From positions 1 to 64,000 of the forward strand of contig NZ_UETD01000002.1 in the NCBI RefSeq assembly GCF_900116855.1: a stretch of 64,000 nt of DNA, read 5' to 3'. The notes below the pieces were generated by a model that worked only from the letters and a program-made list of their open reading frames with translations, was not told the DNA's origin and did no database searches. The DNA comes from Ruminococcus flavefaciens. GTDB lineage: Bacteria; Bacillota; Clostridia; Oscillospirales; Ruminococcaceae. Below, one piece after another: positions 24,357-35,149 of this stretch (positions are counted from its first letter, which is position 1; each line of letters opens with the position of its first letter). A program made the translations under genes and the position numbers.

Positions 24357-25208
24357 ATGAAAATATTAGTTGTCGGACTCGGACTCATTGGCGGTTCTCT
24401 TTGTAAGGCGCTGAAAAAATATACATATCATACAGTAGCAGGCTGTGACATCAATCGCGATATCGAGAATGCAGCTTTGCGCGATGTAGCTCTCGATGAA
24501 GTCTTTGACGGAAATTATGAGGGATATGATCTTATCGTTATATCACTTTTCCCTGAGGGCACTGAAAGATTTTTTGCGGAAAATGCTTCAAAGATCGGAA
24601 AAAACACTCTGATTACCGATGTCTGCGGTATAAAGGGCGATTTCTCGCAGCGAATGAAAAAAATCGCAGAGCGAAACGGACTGAGATATGTTGGTATCCA
24701 TCCAATGGCAGGCAAGGAGTTCGGCGGATATTACAACAGCACCGCTGATCTGTTTGTAAAGGCTAATTTTATCATAGCACCATTTGTCGACAGTCAGCAG
24801 TCTGATATTGATCTGCTCAACGGGCTTGCCAAGGAGGTAGGTGCAGGAAAAATTGTTATCACCAGTCCCGAAAACCATGATAAGATGATAGCGTATACTT
24901 CGCAGCTTGCACATATAGTTTCAAGTGCATATGTAAAAAGCCCCGAACTGGGGCTTGAATGCGGATTCAGCGGAGGAAGCTTTCAGGATATGACCCGTAT
25001 AGCTACCATGAATGAAAAAATGTGGACCGACCTGTTTATGCAGAACAGGGAACATCTACAGTATGAGCTTGATACACTTATCGATAATCTGAAAAAATAC
25101 AGTGAGGCACTGAAAAACGGCGATGCTGACGGAATGAGAGCTCTTATAGCAGAGGGACGTGAGCTCAAGGAAGAAAACCTGCGCCACAGAGTCGGTCAGC
25201 CTAACTAA
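24357..25208 (+). CDS. tyrA: Prephenate dehydrogenase
   Basis: A 283-residue NAD-dependent enzyme of tyrosine synthesis converting prephenate to 4-hydroxyphenylpyruvate. The Rossmann start VVGLGLIGGSLCKALK, the active-site region GIHPMAGKEFGGY and YTSQLAHIVSSAY mark the family. There is no ACT or chorismate mutase domain, so feedback control would be weak or separate. TGGAGG lies upstream of the ATG at 24357; the longer frame overlaps the promoter. Its 3' end overlaps the convergent RluA-family gene by eight bases. Confidence 0.93.
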   Translation: MKILVVGLGLIGGSLCKALKKYTYHTVAGCDINRDIENAALRDVALDEVFDGNYEGYDLIVISLFPEGTERFFAENASKIGKNTLITDVCGIKGDFSQRMKKIAERNGLRYVGIHPMAGKEFGGYYNSTADLFVKANFIIAPFVDSQQSDIDLLNGLAKEVGAGKIVITSPENHDKMIAYTSQLAHIVSSAYVKSPELGLECGFSGGSFQDMTRIATMNEKMWTDLFMQNREHLQYELDTLIDNLKKYSEALKNGDADGMRALIAEGRELKEENLRHRVGQPN

Positions 25209-26151
25209 AGAACCTTTTCTCGAAATCAGGAGCATTATCGGTTATTTTCAGCTTGTTGAGATAGCTGAACGGCGATCCATCGGGAAGATCAAATCTCAGT
25301 TCATAGGCACATAATGCCTGACGGAATACGCCGCAGCGCTTGTTAGCGGCGATATTACCATATTTGCCGTCGCCGAGAACAGGAGCACCGATATGTGCCA
25401 TGTGGGCTCTTATCTGGTGAGTTCTGCCTGTATAGAGGGTTATCTCTGCCAGTGTCAGCTTTCCGCGCTGTTCAATAATACGGTATCCGGTTTTTATAGG
25501 TTTATAGCCATCAATAGGCGAGTCAGATATCTTTACAAGGTTTCTCGACTCGTCTTTCTGATGATAGGCAGTTATCACATCTTCTTTTTTAGGAGGTGGA
25601 GATGTGGTTATGCAGTGATATATTTTGTGGATACTGCCGCTTCTTATTGCTTCATTTAATTCGCGCAGCGCGGCAGCATTTTTTGCAGCTGTGACAAGTC
25701 CGCAGGTATTCCTGTCGAGTCTGCTGCAAAGCGCAGGGGCAAATGAGCTCTCGCTTTCGGGCAGATATTCTTTCTTATTGTAAAGATAATGCTTTATCCT
25801 GTCTATGAGGGTATCGGTCATGGGACTTCCGTTTGAGTGCGAGTCAAGTCCGATCGGCTTACTGACGATAAGCACATTTTCGTCCTCATATATTACATCG
25901 AGGTCTGCGGAGCACTTCAAAAAACTCATGTCGTGTTTTTTTTCAGCCGATACTTCATCCTTTACATAGACAGTGACCTTGTCACCTGTGTTCAGACGGT
26001 CGGCAATATCACACCGCTTTCCGTTAATCTTGATGTCTTTTTTTCTTATGAGGCGGTACATCATGCTCTTTGGAAGAGTGGGAAGCGCCTTTGATATAAA
26101 CTTGTCCACTCTCTGACCGCTGTCATTTTCATTTATAATAAACTCTTTCAT
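25201..26151 (-). CDS. RluA-family pseudouridine synthase
   Basis: A 316-residue RNA-modifying enzyme. An S4 RNA-binding domain (about 12-75, QRVDKFISKALPTLPKSMMY) precedes the catalytic domain with the Asp motif SRLDRNTCGLV (about 140-150). TGRTHQIRAHMAHIGAPVLGD is the typical second motif. It converts uridines in rRNA or tRNA to pseudouridine; which site (RluC, RluD or another) cannot be told. It is convergent with tyrA and divergent from the lysozyme gene. Confidence 0.92.
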   Translation of the reverse strand: MKEFIINENDSGQRVDKFISKALPTLPKSMMYRLIRKKDIKINGKRCDIADRLNTGDKVTVYVKDEVSAEKKHDMSFLKCSADLDVIYEDENVLIVSKPIGLDSHSNGSPMTDTLIDRIKHYLYNKKEYLPESESSFAPALCSRLDRNTCGLVTAAKNAAALRELNEAIRSGSIHKIYHCITTSPPPKKEDVITAYHQKDESRNLVKISDSPIDGYKPIKTGYRIIEQRGKLTLAEITLYTGRTHQIRAHMAHIGAPVLGDGKYGNIAANKRCGVFRQALCAYELRFDLPDGSPFSYLNKLKITDNAPDFEKRFFS

Positions 26152-26263
26152 GTAAACTCCTTAATTATTACAAAATTGTATCCATAAGTTACAAAAACAT
26201 TTCATGAAATTCTTCAATCCTTACAAAAATACACAATTAATTGACTTTTTTGTGAGAAAAAGG

Positions 26264-26292
26264 TTGAAATAAGATTAATAGTATGGTATAAT
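26264..26292 (+). promoter_or_regulatory. Promoter of GH25 gene
   Basis: TTGAAA and TATAAT with 17-bp spacing, 66 bp before the ATG. Confidence 0.75.
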
Positions 26293-26358
26293 TGACTAAA
26301 AGAAGCTCGTTTTTAGTTTTTCTTTTTGCAACCTTAATGAAAAGGAGTTCGATAAGCT

Positions 26359-27978
26359 ATGAAGATCTACAAAACTTTGCTTTCCTTATTGATCACCTGT
26401 GGTGTCATAAGCTCAGGGGTAATGATGTCTGCATCGGCAGCCGACTCCAACATATATAATGATATCACAAATTCATCGGAAAGTAAAGAGGACGAGGAAC
26501 TTAATGTTCCCGACCAGGTCGTAAAGGTAGGAAACAGCGCCCTGACAGAGAATGCTGTTCAGGATGAGAATGTTTCCGCATCAGCAGCTATGTTGGAGAC
26601 GCCTTATAACGTTTTCGATATATATGACGCTCATCAGAAGTATGTTAAGCTGCATTCGGGCGATATGAGCATGATCTATAAGAAGGCAGAGGGCATCGAT
26701 GTCTCCTATGCACAGGGAAAGATAGACTGGCAGGCTGTAAAAGACAGCGGGATAGATTATGCTATTATCAGAGCCGGTTACGGAAACGCAAACAAGTATC
26801 CTAATCAGGTCGATACATGGTTCAAGTACAATGTTGAAGAAGCTGCTAAGGTAGGAATGGACATCGGCATTTACTGGTACAGCTATGCGGATGATGTTGA
26901 GACTGCAAGATATGAAGCGGAATCCTGCTATGAGGCAATAAAGGATTACGATATAAAATATCCTGTTTACTTCGATATTGAGGAGCCTAAGCACAAGAAT
27001 TTCTCAGCTGCAAAGGTATCTGAAATAATAGAATCATTCTGTTCGACAATTGAATCAAAGGGCTATTATGCAGGTGTATATAGCTTCGCAAGTTTGTTAA
27101 GTACAAAGGTATATCAGGATGTACTTGATAAATACGCAGTATGGGTAGCGCATTGGGATGTTGCTGCACCAGGTTATGCTCATGCTTATGGAATGTGGCA
27201 GTATAACGCAAAGGGCAGGGTCAAAGGTATAAATACCGAGGTTGATCTTGACCACTGTTACATAAATTATCCGTATCTCATTTCACCCGAAACATATGAA
27301 CCTGACGGCACGGAAACAGATTCAAGTGAACAGCTTTTCCCCATAAGTGTTGATAAAGGAAAGGCTAAAGGGATCGATGTTTCTGTATGGCAGGGAAAGA
27401 TAGACTGGGGAAAGGTCAAGTCATCGGGAGTCGATTATGCAATTATCAGAGCAGGATACGGTGATCTTGCAACTCAGACCGATAAGTATTTTGAAGCCAA
27501 TATCGAAGGTGCTGAAAAAGCTGGAGTAAACAGCGGTGTTTACTGGTACAGCTATGCATCATCTCCAGAAGACGCAGTTCTTGAGGCAGAAGCCTGCTAT
27601 GAGGTAATAAAGGGTCACAAGTTTGAGTACCCTGTATACTATGCAGTGGAGGATCCTTCCATTGCAGCACTGAGCAATAAGGAGATAACGGATATTGTCA
27701 ATGCTTTCTGCTCAACTCTTGAGAAAAAAGGCTATTATGTAGGTGTAAAGAGCTATGCAAACTTCCTTAATACAAGGATAGATAAATCTGTATATTCCAA
27801 ATATGATGTATGGGTAGCTCACTACGGCGTTTCAAAACCTGCATTCAACAGCCACTTCAATATGTGGCAGTTCACTAACGAGGGCAAGATCGACGGCATA
27901 AAGGGCTATGTAAACTGCAATTATGCATATCTTGATTTCCCTGGGATTATGAAGAGCGCACATAAGAATGGTTTCTGA
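26359..27978 (+). CDS. Secreted tandem GH25 muramidase
   Basis: A 539-residue protein with a signal peptide (about 1-28), an acidic linker and two glycoside hydrolase 25 domains (about 110-310 and 335-535). Domain 1 keeps Asp114 in EGIDVS and the D-x-E pair Asp206/Glu208 in YFDIEEP. Domain 2 keeps Asp340 in KGIDVS, but the pair reads A-V-E (Ala429, Glu431). One acid thought to assist catalysis is therefore missing and domain 2 may be weakened or binding-only. GH25 enzymes cleave between MurNAc and GlcNAc. The gene is a monocistron with its own promoter and terminator. Confidence 0.93.
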   Translation: MKIYKTLLSLLITCGVISSGVMMSASAADSNIYNDITNSSESKEDEELNVPDQVVKVGNSALTENAVQDENVSASAAMLETPYNVFDIYDAHQKYVKLHSGDMSMIYKKAEGIDVSYAQGKIDWQAVKDSGIDYAIIRAGYGNANKYPNQVDTWFKYNVEEAAKVGMDIGIYWYSYADDVETARYEAESCYEAIKDYDIKYPVYFDIEEPKHKNFSAAKVSEIIESFCSTIESKGYYAGVYSFASLLSTKVYQDVLDKYAVWVAHWDVAAPGYAHAYGMWQYNAKGRVKGINTEVDLDHCYINYPYLISPETYEPDGTETDSSEQLFPISVDKGKAKGIDVSVWQGKIDWGKVKSSGVDYAIIRAGYGDLATQTDKYFEANIEGAEKAGVNSGVYWYSYASSPEDAVLEAEACYEVIKGHKFEYPVYYAVEDPSIAALSNKEITDIVNAFCSTLEKKGYYVGVKSYANFLNTRIDKSVYSKYDVWVAHYGVSKPAFNSHFNMWQFTNEGKIDGIKGYVNCNYAYLDFPGIMKSAHKNGF

Positions 27979-27990
27979 TCAATAACACAT

Positions 27991-28026
27991 ATATGCATAC
28001 CGTATTTGCGCGGTATGCATATTTTA
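27991..28026 (+). terminator. Terminator of GH25 gene
   Basis: ATATGCATACCG, eight-base loop, CGGTATGCATAT, then TTTTATATT. Confidence 0.85.
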
Positions 28027-28042
28027 TATTACAGGAGATATT

Positions 28043-31000
28043 ATGGTCGAATTTATTATCGGTGCCGCAGGCAGCGGAAAGACTACCCGTATGTTCGGGC
28101 GCATAAAAGAAAGATGTCACGAAGCGGACAAGCTCTGTATTATCGTTCCTGAGCAGTTTTCTCAGGATTTTGATAAGAAGCTGTATTTCTTCCTCGGAGC
28201 CGAGAACTTCAATGAGCTTTTCTCACTTAGCTTTACCGGCCTGTCAAGACAGCTTTTTCAGCTTTATGGTGATCCGAACCGAAAGGGCGAATATGCTGAT
28301 GAAATGGCGAAGATGATACTTGTGTATCAGGCTGTTGAGGCGGCTCTTGCACGTCCTGAGTCCCTTGGAAGTTTCCGCAGGCAGAGTACTCAGAGCGGAT
28401 TTGCCGAGGAGATCATTACTCTTATACGCGATATGAAGCGCATTGGCGTTAGTCCGGAAGAGCTTCTCGTTCGTTCTCAGCTTCTTGATAAGAGGCTTAT
28501 GGATAAGACAAAGGATGTTGCAGCCATTTTTATAGAGTATCAACGGCTTATGGAGGAGTACGGCTTCAAGGATGAGCTTGATAACATCAAGGAAGCCGCT
28601 GCTGTTGCAAATCTAAACAACTACTTCAGAGGCAGAACTGTTTTTCTGGACGAGTTTGAGAGCTTTACAGCTGATCAGTACGAAATGATAAAGCTCATAC
28701 TGTCATCGGCTGATAATGTGTGTATTACTCTGAGGACAGACGATGTAAACGCAGGAGAATATACATTATTTGAAACCGTTAATGATACATACAGAAGAAT
28801 AAATATGCTTTGCCGTGAGATCGGCGCAGATACAAGAATTACTGTATGTGATCAGAGCTATCGTTTTCTCACACCAGACCTTGAATATGTAAGCAGACGT
28901 TCTCTTCGCAATCTGCCAAATGAGCCCGGGAAAGCTCCCAAAGCTGAGAATGTTCATATTTTTGAAGCAAGAGATATGTACAGTGAGGCTGAGTATGTCT
29001 GCGCGACGGTCAAACACCTTCTATATGAGGACAGTGAGCTGAAATATCGCGATATCGCTATAATCTCAAACGATATTGCTATGTATTCGGATGTGCTGAA
29101 GGCTGCATTCAAGAGATATGACATACCGTTTTTTCTAAGCCTTGAAAAGCCTGTTTCCCATACAGCCGTAATGGTATATTTTACTACTCTTCTTGATATT
29201 CTGAGCAGCAGAAGATTCCGGTCAGAGCAGATATTCAGGCTTATCAAGAGCGGTCTGCTGGATATAGACCTGACAGAGACCTCGCTTCTTGAAAACTATT
29301 GCTACAAGTGGGGCGTAGACGGAGAACTGTGGAATGCTCCGTTTACAGCTGAAGACCAGTTCCTTGATAAGCTCGAAGTCATAAGAAAAAAGATCATTCC
29401 GCCGATTTCAGAGCTGAAAAGAAAGATCAGGCGTGATATTGCCGCTTCGGAGATATGCTCGCTGTTATATGATCATATTGTTAACTGCGGTGCAGAGAGA
29501 AATACCGCACGGCTGATGGGAGAGCTTATTAAACAGGATAAGGACTATGAGGCGGCCGAGTTAAAAAGGCTTTGGGGCTGTCTTATAGATATTCTTGACA
29601 GTATAAGTGACACGCTCGGCGACAGAAAAATCAGTTTTGCTGAAATATCCCGAATGATCAGGTCTATGATAGGACGTATACAGTATTCTGTGCCTCCGCA
29701 GACGCTTGATGCGGTCACTGCTGCATCTGCAAGGATGGCAAGACTTGACTCGCCTAAGATCGTTTTTGTAATGGGTGTTAATGATGGGGATTTCCCAAAT
29801 CGCATCAGTCTTCACGGACTTTTTTCAGAAGCAGACAGAGCAAAGCTTGCAGAAAACGGCATTGAGCTGTCAACGCCTCTTGCGGAGCTCATTGCATCGG
29901 AGAGACTTGTTGTTTATAAGGCGATATCCGCGGCTTCCCATAAGCTTTACATAACCTATCCGTTATCCGACCTTTCAGGACAGGCGAAGTATCCGGCACA
30001 GATAGTTGACAGGATAATAGGCATGTTTGGTGATAACAGCATTCGCGTCAAGGATGATGACGTTCCTGTGGATTATTATGCTGTCACTTTACATTCGGCA
30101 TTTTATCATTATATGCAGGAGAGAAGTTCGGATAATTCCTCGGTGGCTTCTATCAAAAAACTATTGATGGAAAGCCTCGAGTATAGGAGAAGACTGTCCT
30201 ATGTTATAAGCAGGAGCAGCTTAAAGCAGGACTACCATATTGACAGCAGCGTTATCCAAAAGCTTCAGAGCTTTGAGCCGTTAAGGTTATCATCAACAGG
30301 CCTCGAGGAGTATAATCAGTGTCACTTCAAGTATTTCTGTGACAAGTGTCTCAGGCTCCATATCAATGAGAAGGTCGAACTTGATGCGCGGATAGCAGGC
30401 GAATTGACTCATGAGTGCTTTTACGGCATTCTGGGTTCAAGGTCAAAGGCGGATTTCATAGCTATGTCTTATGATGAGGTCAAAAGCGAGATAAACAGCT
30501 GTGCTGAGAAATACCGTGAAACTGCTCTGGCAGGGGATTTCGGCAAGGATGCTAAATTCGGGCTTATCTTCAATAAGCTTACGGAGCGTATGTCCGATGT
30601 TTTCCTTTATACCCAGCAGGCTCTTATGGCTTCGGACTTTGTGCCTCATGATTTTGAGCTTGATCTGAGGGAAAGCCATTCGGTCGTGCTTCCTTTTGGC
30701 GACGGCAGAAGCCTGAGCTTCGGAGGAATAGTTGACAGAGCTGACATATGCAGGATAGGTGACAGTGATTATCTTCGCATTATCGACTATAAGAGCAGCC
30801 GAAAGGATATAACTCCCGAGACACTTGCCTGCGGTATCAATATGCAGATGCTGCTTTACCTGTTTGCCTCTACTGATAAAGGCGGATTGTATGAAGGCTT
30901 CGAGCCTGCGGGAGTGCTTTATTCTCCTGTCAGGATATCTGATGTCCATCTTGAGTCGCATAAGGTAGACTCCAAGAACAGCGACGCGGTGAAGGAATCG

Positions 31001-31378
31001 CTGCGTACAAGCGGACTTGTTCTCGGAGATATGGATATACTCAGAGCTATGGAAAAGGATGTCCGCGGAGAATTTATTCCTGTAAAGCTTGATAAAAACG
31101 GTGTTCCTGACAAGAGATCATGCTGTGTATCTGCAGAGGGAATGACTCTGCTCAGAAAATACACTTATGGTAAGCTTGTCAGCATGGCAGAATCTCTGCT
31201 TGAAGGAAATGCGGAAGCTGTTCCGCTTGTGGTTGATGGCAAGGTTCCGTGTACTTACTGTGACTATATCAATATATGTGATAATTCGGAACTTCTCAGT
31301 CAGCGTGCTCCCGATGAAGAGCAGGTGGCGGAAGCAGCTGAAATTCTCGGCAGAAAATATAAAGGAGAGGAGGAGTAA
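28043..31378 (+). CDS. addB: ATP-dependent helicase/nuclease subunit B
   Basis: A 1111-residue subunit of AddAB, which processes double-strand DNA ends for RecA. Walker A is GAAGSGKTTRMF at the N-terminus (about 7-18). The C-terminus holds a RecB-type nuclease domain (IDYKSSRKD near 915) and an iron-sulfur cluster motif (CTYCDYINIC near 1075) with an earlier cysteine in YNQCHFKYFC. Length and order match Firmicute AddB. It ends one base before addA, so the pair is co-translated. Confidence 0.96.
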   Translation: MVEFIIGAAGSGKTTRMFGRIKERCHEADKLCIIVPEQFSQDFDKKLYFFLGAENFNELFSLSFTGLSRQLFQLYGDPNRKGEYADEMAKMILVYQAVEAALARPESLGSFRRQSTQSGFAEEIITLIRDMKRIGVSPEELLVRSQLLDKRLMDKTKDVAAIFIEYQRLMEEYGFKDELDNIKEAAAVANLNNYFRGRTVFLDEFESFTADQYEMIKLILSSADNVCITLRTDDVNAGEYTLFETVNDTYRRINMLCREIGADTRITVCDQSYRFLTPDLEYVSRRSLRNLPNEPGKAPKAENVHIFEARDMYSEAEYVCATVKHLLYEDSELKYRDIAIISNDIAMYSDVLKAAFKRYDIPFFLSLEKPVSHTAVMVYFTTLLDILSSRRFRSEQIFRLIKSGLLDIDLTETSLLENYCYKWGVDGELWNAPFTAEDQFLDKLEVIRKKIIPPISELKRKIRRDIAASEICSLLYDHIVNCGAERNTARLMGELIKQDKDYEAAELKRLWGCLIDILDSISDTLGDRKISFAEISRMIRSMIGRIQYSVPPQTLDAVTAASARMARLDSPKIVFVMGVNDGDFPNRISLHGLFSEADRAKLAENGIELSTPLAELIASERLVVYKAISAASHKLYITYPLSDLSGQAKYPAQIVDRIIGMFGDNSIRVKDDDVPVDYYAVTLHSAFYHYMQERSSDNSSVASIKKLLMESLEYRRRLSYVISRSSLKQDYHIDSSVIQKLQSFEPLRLSSTGLEEYNQCHFKYFCDKCLRLHINEKVELDARIAGELTHECFYGILGSRSKADFIAMSYDEVKSEINSCAEKYRETALAGDFGKDAKFGLIFNKLTERMSDVFLYTQQALMASDFVPHDFELDLRESHSVVLPFGDGRSLSFGGIVDRADICRIGDSDYLRIIDYKSSRKDITPETLACGINMQMLLYLFASTDKGGLYEGFEPAGVLYSPVRISDVHLESHKVDSKNSDAVKESLRTSGLVLGDMDILRAMEKDVRGEFIPVKLDKNGVPDKRSCCVSAEGMTLLRKYTYGKLVSMAESLLEGNAEAVPLVVDGKVPCTYCDYINICDNSELLSQRAPDEEQVAEAAEILGRKYKGEEE

Positions 31379-31379
31379 T

Positions 31380-34300
31380 ATGGGCTGGACAGAACAGCAG
31401 CAAAAGGCGATAGATGCGCGCGATACTTCACTGATCGTTTCGGCAGCCGCGGGAAGCGGAAAAACAGCAGTCCTTACAGAGAGGCTTGTACAGCTGCTCG
31501 CCGACAGGGATTCAGGTGTAAGAGCTGACAGGATGGTCGTTGTAACTTTTACAAATGATGCGGCTTCAGAGCTTAAAAAACGTCTCGACAGCAAGCTGAG
31601 AGCAATGATCAATGAGTCTCCTGACGACAGACATCTTCTGAAACAGCAGATACTCCTTCAAAGTGCGAGGATATCGACCATCAACTCCTTCTGCTTTGAC
31701 CTTATCAGGGACAATATAGGAGAAAACGGCGTCACATCCGGATTCAGCGTGCTTGATGATACAGATAACAAGGTGCTTCGAGCGCGCGCTATGGAAGAAC
31801 TAATAAACTATTACTGCGAGAATGAGTACGAAAAGATATCATTCATGTATGATCATTTCTGCATAAAAGATGAAAAAAGACTTGTCGAAGTGCTTGAACG
31901 TGCTGACAGCTTTCTTTCATCTGTTGCTTTAAGGGATAAGTGGCTCGAAAATGCGGTAAGTATGTATTCGGAGGACTTTGAACGCTCCGTATATTATGAA
32001 AGCTTTTTTGCTTCTGTCACAGAAGAACTGAATAAAGCGGTCAGAGCGGCGGATGATAACATCGGAATGATAAAAAAGATATTCCCCGATATGTCAGCCG
32101 CAGCGGCTGAGAAATCCTATGCTCAGGCGGAGGATGACTATGACAGGATATCAGCTATTGCTGATATTTTCAGGTCACGCCGTTTCCCTACATCTGAGGA
32201 GGCTGAACAGGCTCAGGCTTTTTCGGCACTTGTCAGAACCGGAAAGACTCCCCATGATAAAGCTCTCAGAGAGATATATAAGAAAAAACGCGACCTGATA
32301 AAGAAAACGGCTGAAAAAGTTATAAGCAGTATATCATCAGTAAAAAGCGATTACCGCGAGTGCGGAGAGGTGACGAAAATACTTGCTGAAATGCTGAAAA
32401 AGTTCGGTGAACTTCTCTGGGAAAAGAAATGTGAGAAGAATGCTCTCAGCTTTGATGATGGCGAAAGGCTGGCACTTGAGATACTCGCAGCAGAAGATGA
32501 AAGCGGCATGATCATACAGTCCGAAACTGCTGAAAGAACAGCGGAATACTATGATATCATAATGATAGACGAGTATCAGGACTCCAATAACAAGCAGGAC
32601 TTGATATTCAAGCTGATCTCAAAGAATTACAGACATGATGAAACAGGAGAGCCACTTTACGGTGACAATGTATTCCTTGTAGGTGATGTGAAGCAGTCAA
32701 TCTATCGATTCAGACTTGCAAATCCCCGTAATTTTATCAATACACTGCGGGTATCTGAACCGTACAGTGAGGATAATACCTCTAAAAATCAGGCTATCGT
32801 TCTCAACAAGAATTTCCGAAGCTCACCACAGGTCATAGACTTCGTAAACTTTGTCTTTTCTCAGATAATGAGTGAAAAATGCGGAGATATCAATTATACC
32901 GAGGATGAAATGCTGTATTTCGGAGCTTCTCAGTATACTGAAAATGAAGCTGCAAACAGGAAGGCTTGTATATCGTTTATAAACGATGATGCTCCCGAAG
33001 ATGATGAGCAAACTGAAAAAGTTAACCGTGAAGCTATATATACAGCTTCAAAGATAGCCGAAATGCTTGCAAACGGAGTAAGAGTGACCGATAAGGACGG
33101 AAGTGAAAGGCCGTGCAAGCCGTCTGATTTCTGTATACTTGTCAGAAATAATGCACACATAAATATGTATGCCGATGAACTGAACAGGAAAGGGGTGCCT
33201 GCAAAGGGCAGCGAAGAGTCGGGATATCTGAAGTCAAGAGAGATTGCCGTCCTGATAGATCTGCTCAGGATAATCAGCAATCCGCTTCAGGATGTAGCGA
33301 TGGCTGCTGTTATGACCTCCCCGATGTATATGTTCAGCATATCAGATATAGCGGCAATAAAGTCCTATGACAGAAAGAAACCGCTGTTTCCTGTTATAAG
33401 AGGAATAGCAGACGGAGAATACGCCGAATGTGAAGATATGTTTCTGATGGAAAACTGCAGAGAGTTTCTGGAGTCCCTTGACAGATTCAGACTTGACTCG
33501 GTGACCATGACGATCGGTGAACTGATAGGTGAGATATACGATACCACCGACTTTATCTCAGTAATGGAGCTTTACAATGACGGTGACAAAAAACGCGCTA
33601 ATCTTCGTGCTCTCATACAGTATGCACAGAATTATGAAAATACAGCGGCTTTTGACGGCTCGGGGGGACTTAACGGATTTCTCAGACACCTTGACAGAGT
33701 CATGGAAAACGGTGACTATGCACAGGGAAAGGTCTCGGCATCTGCCGGCGATTATGTTTCGGTAATGACACTTCACCGCTCGAAAGGCCTTGAATTTCCG
33801 TTTGTGTTCATTGCGGAGACATCTGTAAACTTTAAATTTGATTCCAAACCTGTCATGTGCAGCCAGGACGGAAGAATAGGATATGTGCTTTATGATCCGA
33901 CGCTTCTGAGAAAATACAAAACTTTTCAGCAGGTAATGCTTGCGGGCGAGGAAGAACGTGACACACGAAGTGAGGAGATGCGTCTGCTTTATGTTGGACT
34001 GACAAGAGCTCAGCAGAAGCTGTTTATTAATCTGAAATGCGGTGAAAAGGCTTTAAAAAGAGTGAGTGCACTAATAGACAGTGTAATTCTTCAGAACGGA
34101 GATATTTACGAAGCTGTAAGTGAAGCAAAAAGCTTCTCGGACTGGATGTGGCTGAGTGTCCTCCGTACTCCTTGTTTTGATGAGATCGCAGAAAAAATCG
34201 GCATGGATACCGGATCGATGCTGCAATATGTTAATAAAGATATGGTCGGACTCTTTGAGTATGAAACGGTAAGTGATATCAGTCTTGCAGAAGCAGAGCA

Positions 34301-35018
34301 GGAAGAGGTTTCTGAGGAGTCGGCACCTGATGAAATGATGATAGATAATATGAAGGATATCATTTCTTTCTCGTATGACCGTACTTTGTCGGAAATGCCT
34401 GCGAAGCTCAGCGTAACACAGATAACCAAAAAGCTGAAGGACGGTGAAGAATCATTCGATATGAAGCTTAAACGACCGAGGTTCCGCTCTGAAAGTTCAA
34501 AGCTCACAGGTGCTGAAAGGGGTACAGCTATACACACATTCTTCCAGTATTGCGATTTTGAGAGAGCGATTAATAATGTCGGAGCGGAAATAGCGAGTGT
34601 GACGGAAAAGGGTTATATCAGCAAAGCTGAGGCAGAGTCCATTGACAGAGATAATGTTTCCGCTTTTTTCAGAGGAGAGCTCTACAAAAGGATATGCAGT
34701 GCAAAGGAATATGTTCGCGAGAAGAAATTCATGGTAGCGGTGTCAGAACTCGACATAGATAACGAAGCTCTGGATAAGCTGAAGAAATCCGACGGTATGA
34801 TAAAGGGAATAATCGATCTCATGTTTGAGGAGGCTGACGGTATCGTTATCGTAGACTATAAATCAGACAGGGGAGTGTCCCTTGAAAAGCTCAAAGAGCG
34901 TTATTCTATGCAGCTGAAACTGTATAAAGCTGCGATCGAGCTCACAACTAAGAAAAATGTAAAAGAAGCGTACCTGTATTCGTTTGAAAAACAGGATTAC
35001 ATCGCTGTCGATATTTAA
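31380..35018 (+). CDS. addA: ATP-dependent helicase/nuclease subunit A
   Basis: A 1212-residue UvrD-like helicase with a C-terminal nuclease domain. It shows WTEQQQKAIDAR and Walker A SAAAGSGKTAVL at the N-terminus, DEYQDSNNKQ (helicase motif II), QSIYRFR, a TLHRSKGLEF motif and GLTRAQQKLF. The nuclease motif IVDYKSDRG is near the C-terminus. With AddB it unwinds and cuts DNA ends. The start at 31380 follows AGGAGAGGAGGAG; the longer upstream frame lies within addB. A terminator follows. Confidence 0.96.
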   Translation: MGWTEQQQKAIDARDTSLIVSAAAGSGKTAVLTERLVQLLADRDSGVRADRMVVVTFTNDAASELKKRLDSKLRAMINESPDDRHLLKQQILLQSARISTINSFCFDLIRDNIGENGVTSGFSVLDDTDNKVLRARAMEELINYYCENEYEKISFMYDHFCIKDEKRLVEVLERADSFLSSVALRDKWLENAVSMYSEDFERSVYYESFFASVTEELNKAVRAADDNIGMIKKIFPDMSAAAAEKSYAQAEDDYDRISAIADIFRSRRFPTSEEAEQAQAFSALVRTGKTPHDKALREIYKKKRDLIKKTAEKVISSISSVKSDYRECGEVTKILAEMLKKFGELLWEKKCEKNALSFDDGERLALEILAAEDESGMIIQSETAERTAEYYDIIMIDEYQDSNNKQDLIFKLISKNYRHDETGEPLYGDNVFLVGDVKQSIYRFRLANPRNFINTLRVSEPYSEDNTSKNQAIVLNKNFRSSPQVIDFVNFVFSQIMSEKCGDINYTEDEMLYFGASQYTENEAANRKACISFINDDAPEDDEQTEKVNREAIYTASKIAEMLANGVRVTDKDGSERPCKPSDFCILVRNNAHINMYADELNRKGVPAKGSEESGYLKSREIAVLIDLLRIISNPLQDVAMAAVMTSPMYMFSISDIAAIKSYDRKKPLFPVIRGIADGEYAECEDMFLMENCREFLESLDRFRLDSVTMTIGELIGEIYDTTDFISVMELYNDGDKKRANLRALIQYAQNYENTAAFDGSGGLNGFLRHLDRVMENGDYAQGKVSASAGDYVSVMTLHRSKGLEFPFVFIAETSVNFKFDSKPVMCSQDGRIGYVLYDPTLLRKYKTFQQVMLAGEEERDTRSEEMRLLYVGLTRAQQKLFINLKCGEKALKRVSALIDSVILQNGDIYEAVSEAKSFSDWMWLSVLRTPCFDEIAEKIGMDTGSMLQYVNKDMVGLFEYETVSDISLAEAEQEEVSEESAPDEMMIDNMKDIISFSYDRTLSEMPAKLSVTQITKKLKDGEESFDMKLKRPRFRSESSKLTGAERGTAIHTFFQYCDFERAINNVGAEIASVTEKGYISKAEAESIDRDNVSAFFRGELYKRICSAKEYVREKKFMVAVSELDIDNEALDKLKKSDGMIKGIIDLMFEEADGIVIVDYKSDRGVSLEKLKERYSMQLKLYKAAIELTTKKNVKEAYLYSFEKQDYIAVDI

Positions 35019-35021
35019 GCC

Positions 35022-35054
35022 AAAAGCTCCTGTGTATTTCATGGGAGCTTTTTT
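35022..35054 (+). terminator. Terminator of addBA
   Basis: AAAAGCTCC, twelve-base loop, GGGAGCTTTTTT. Confidence 0.85.
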
Positions 35055-35149
35055 CAACAGCTATTCAACACTGTAATTTGTTAAATCGCTATAAGATAAT
35101 GTATGGTCTTTGTGCAAATCGTAGAAATAATCCGAGCTTGCAAATTTTG

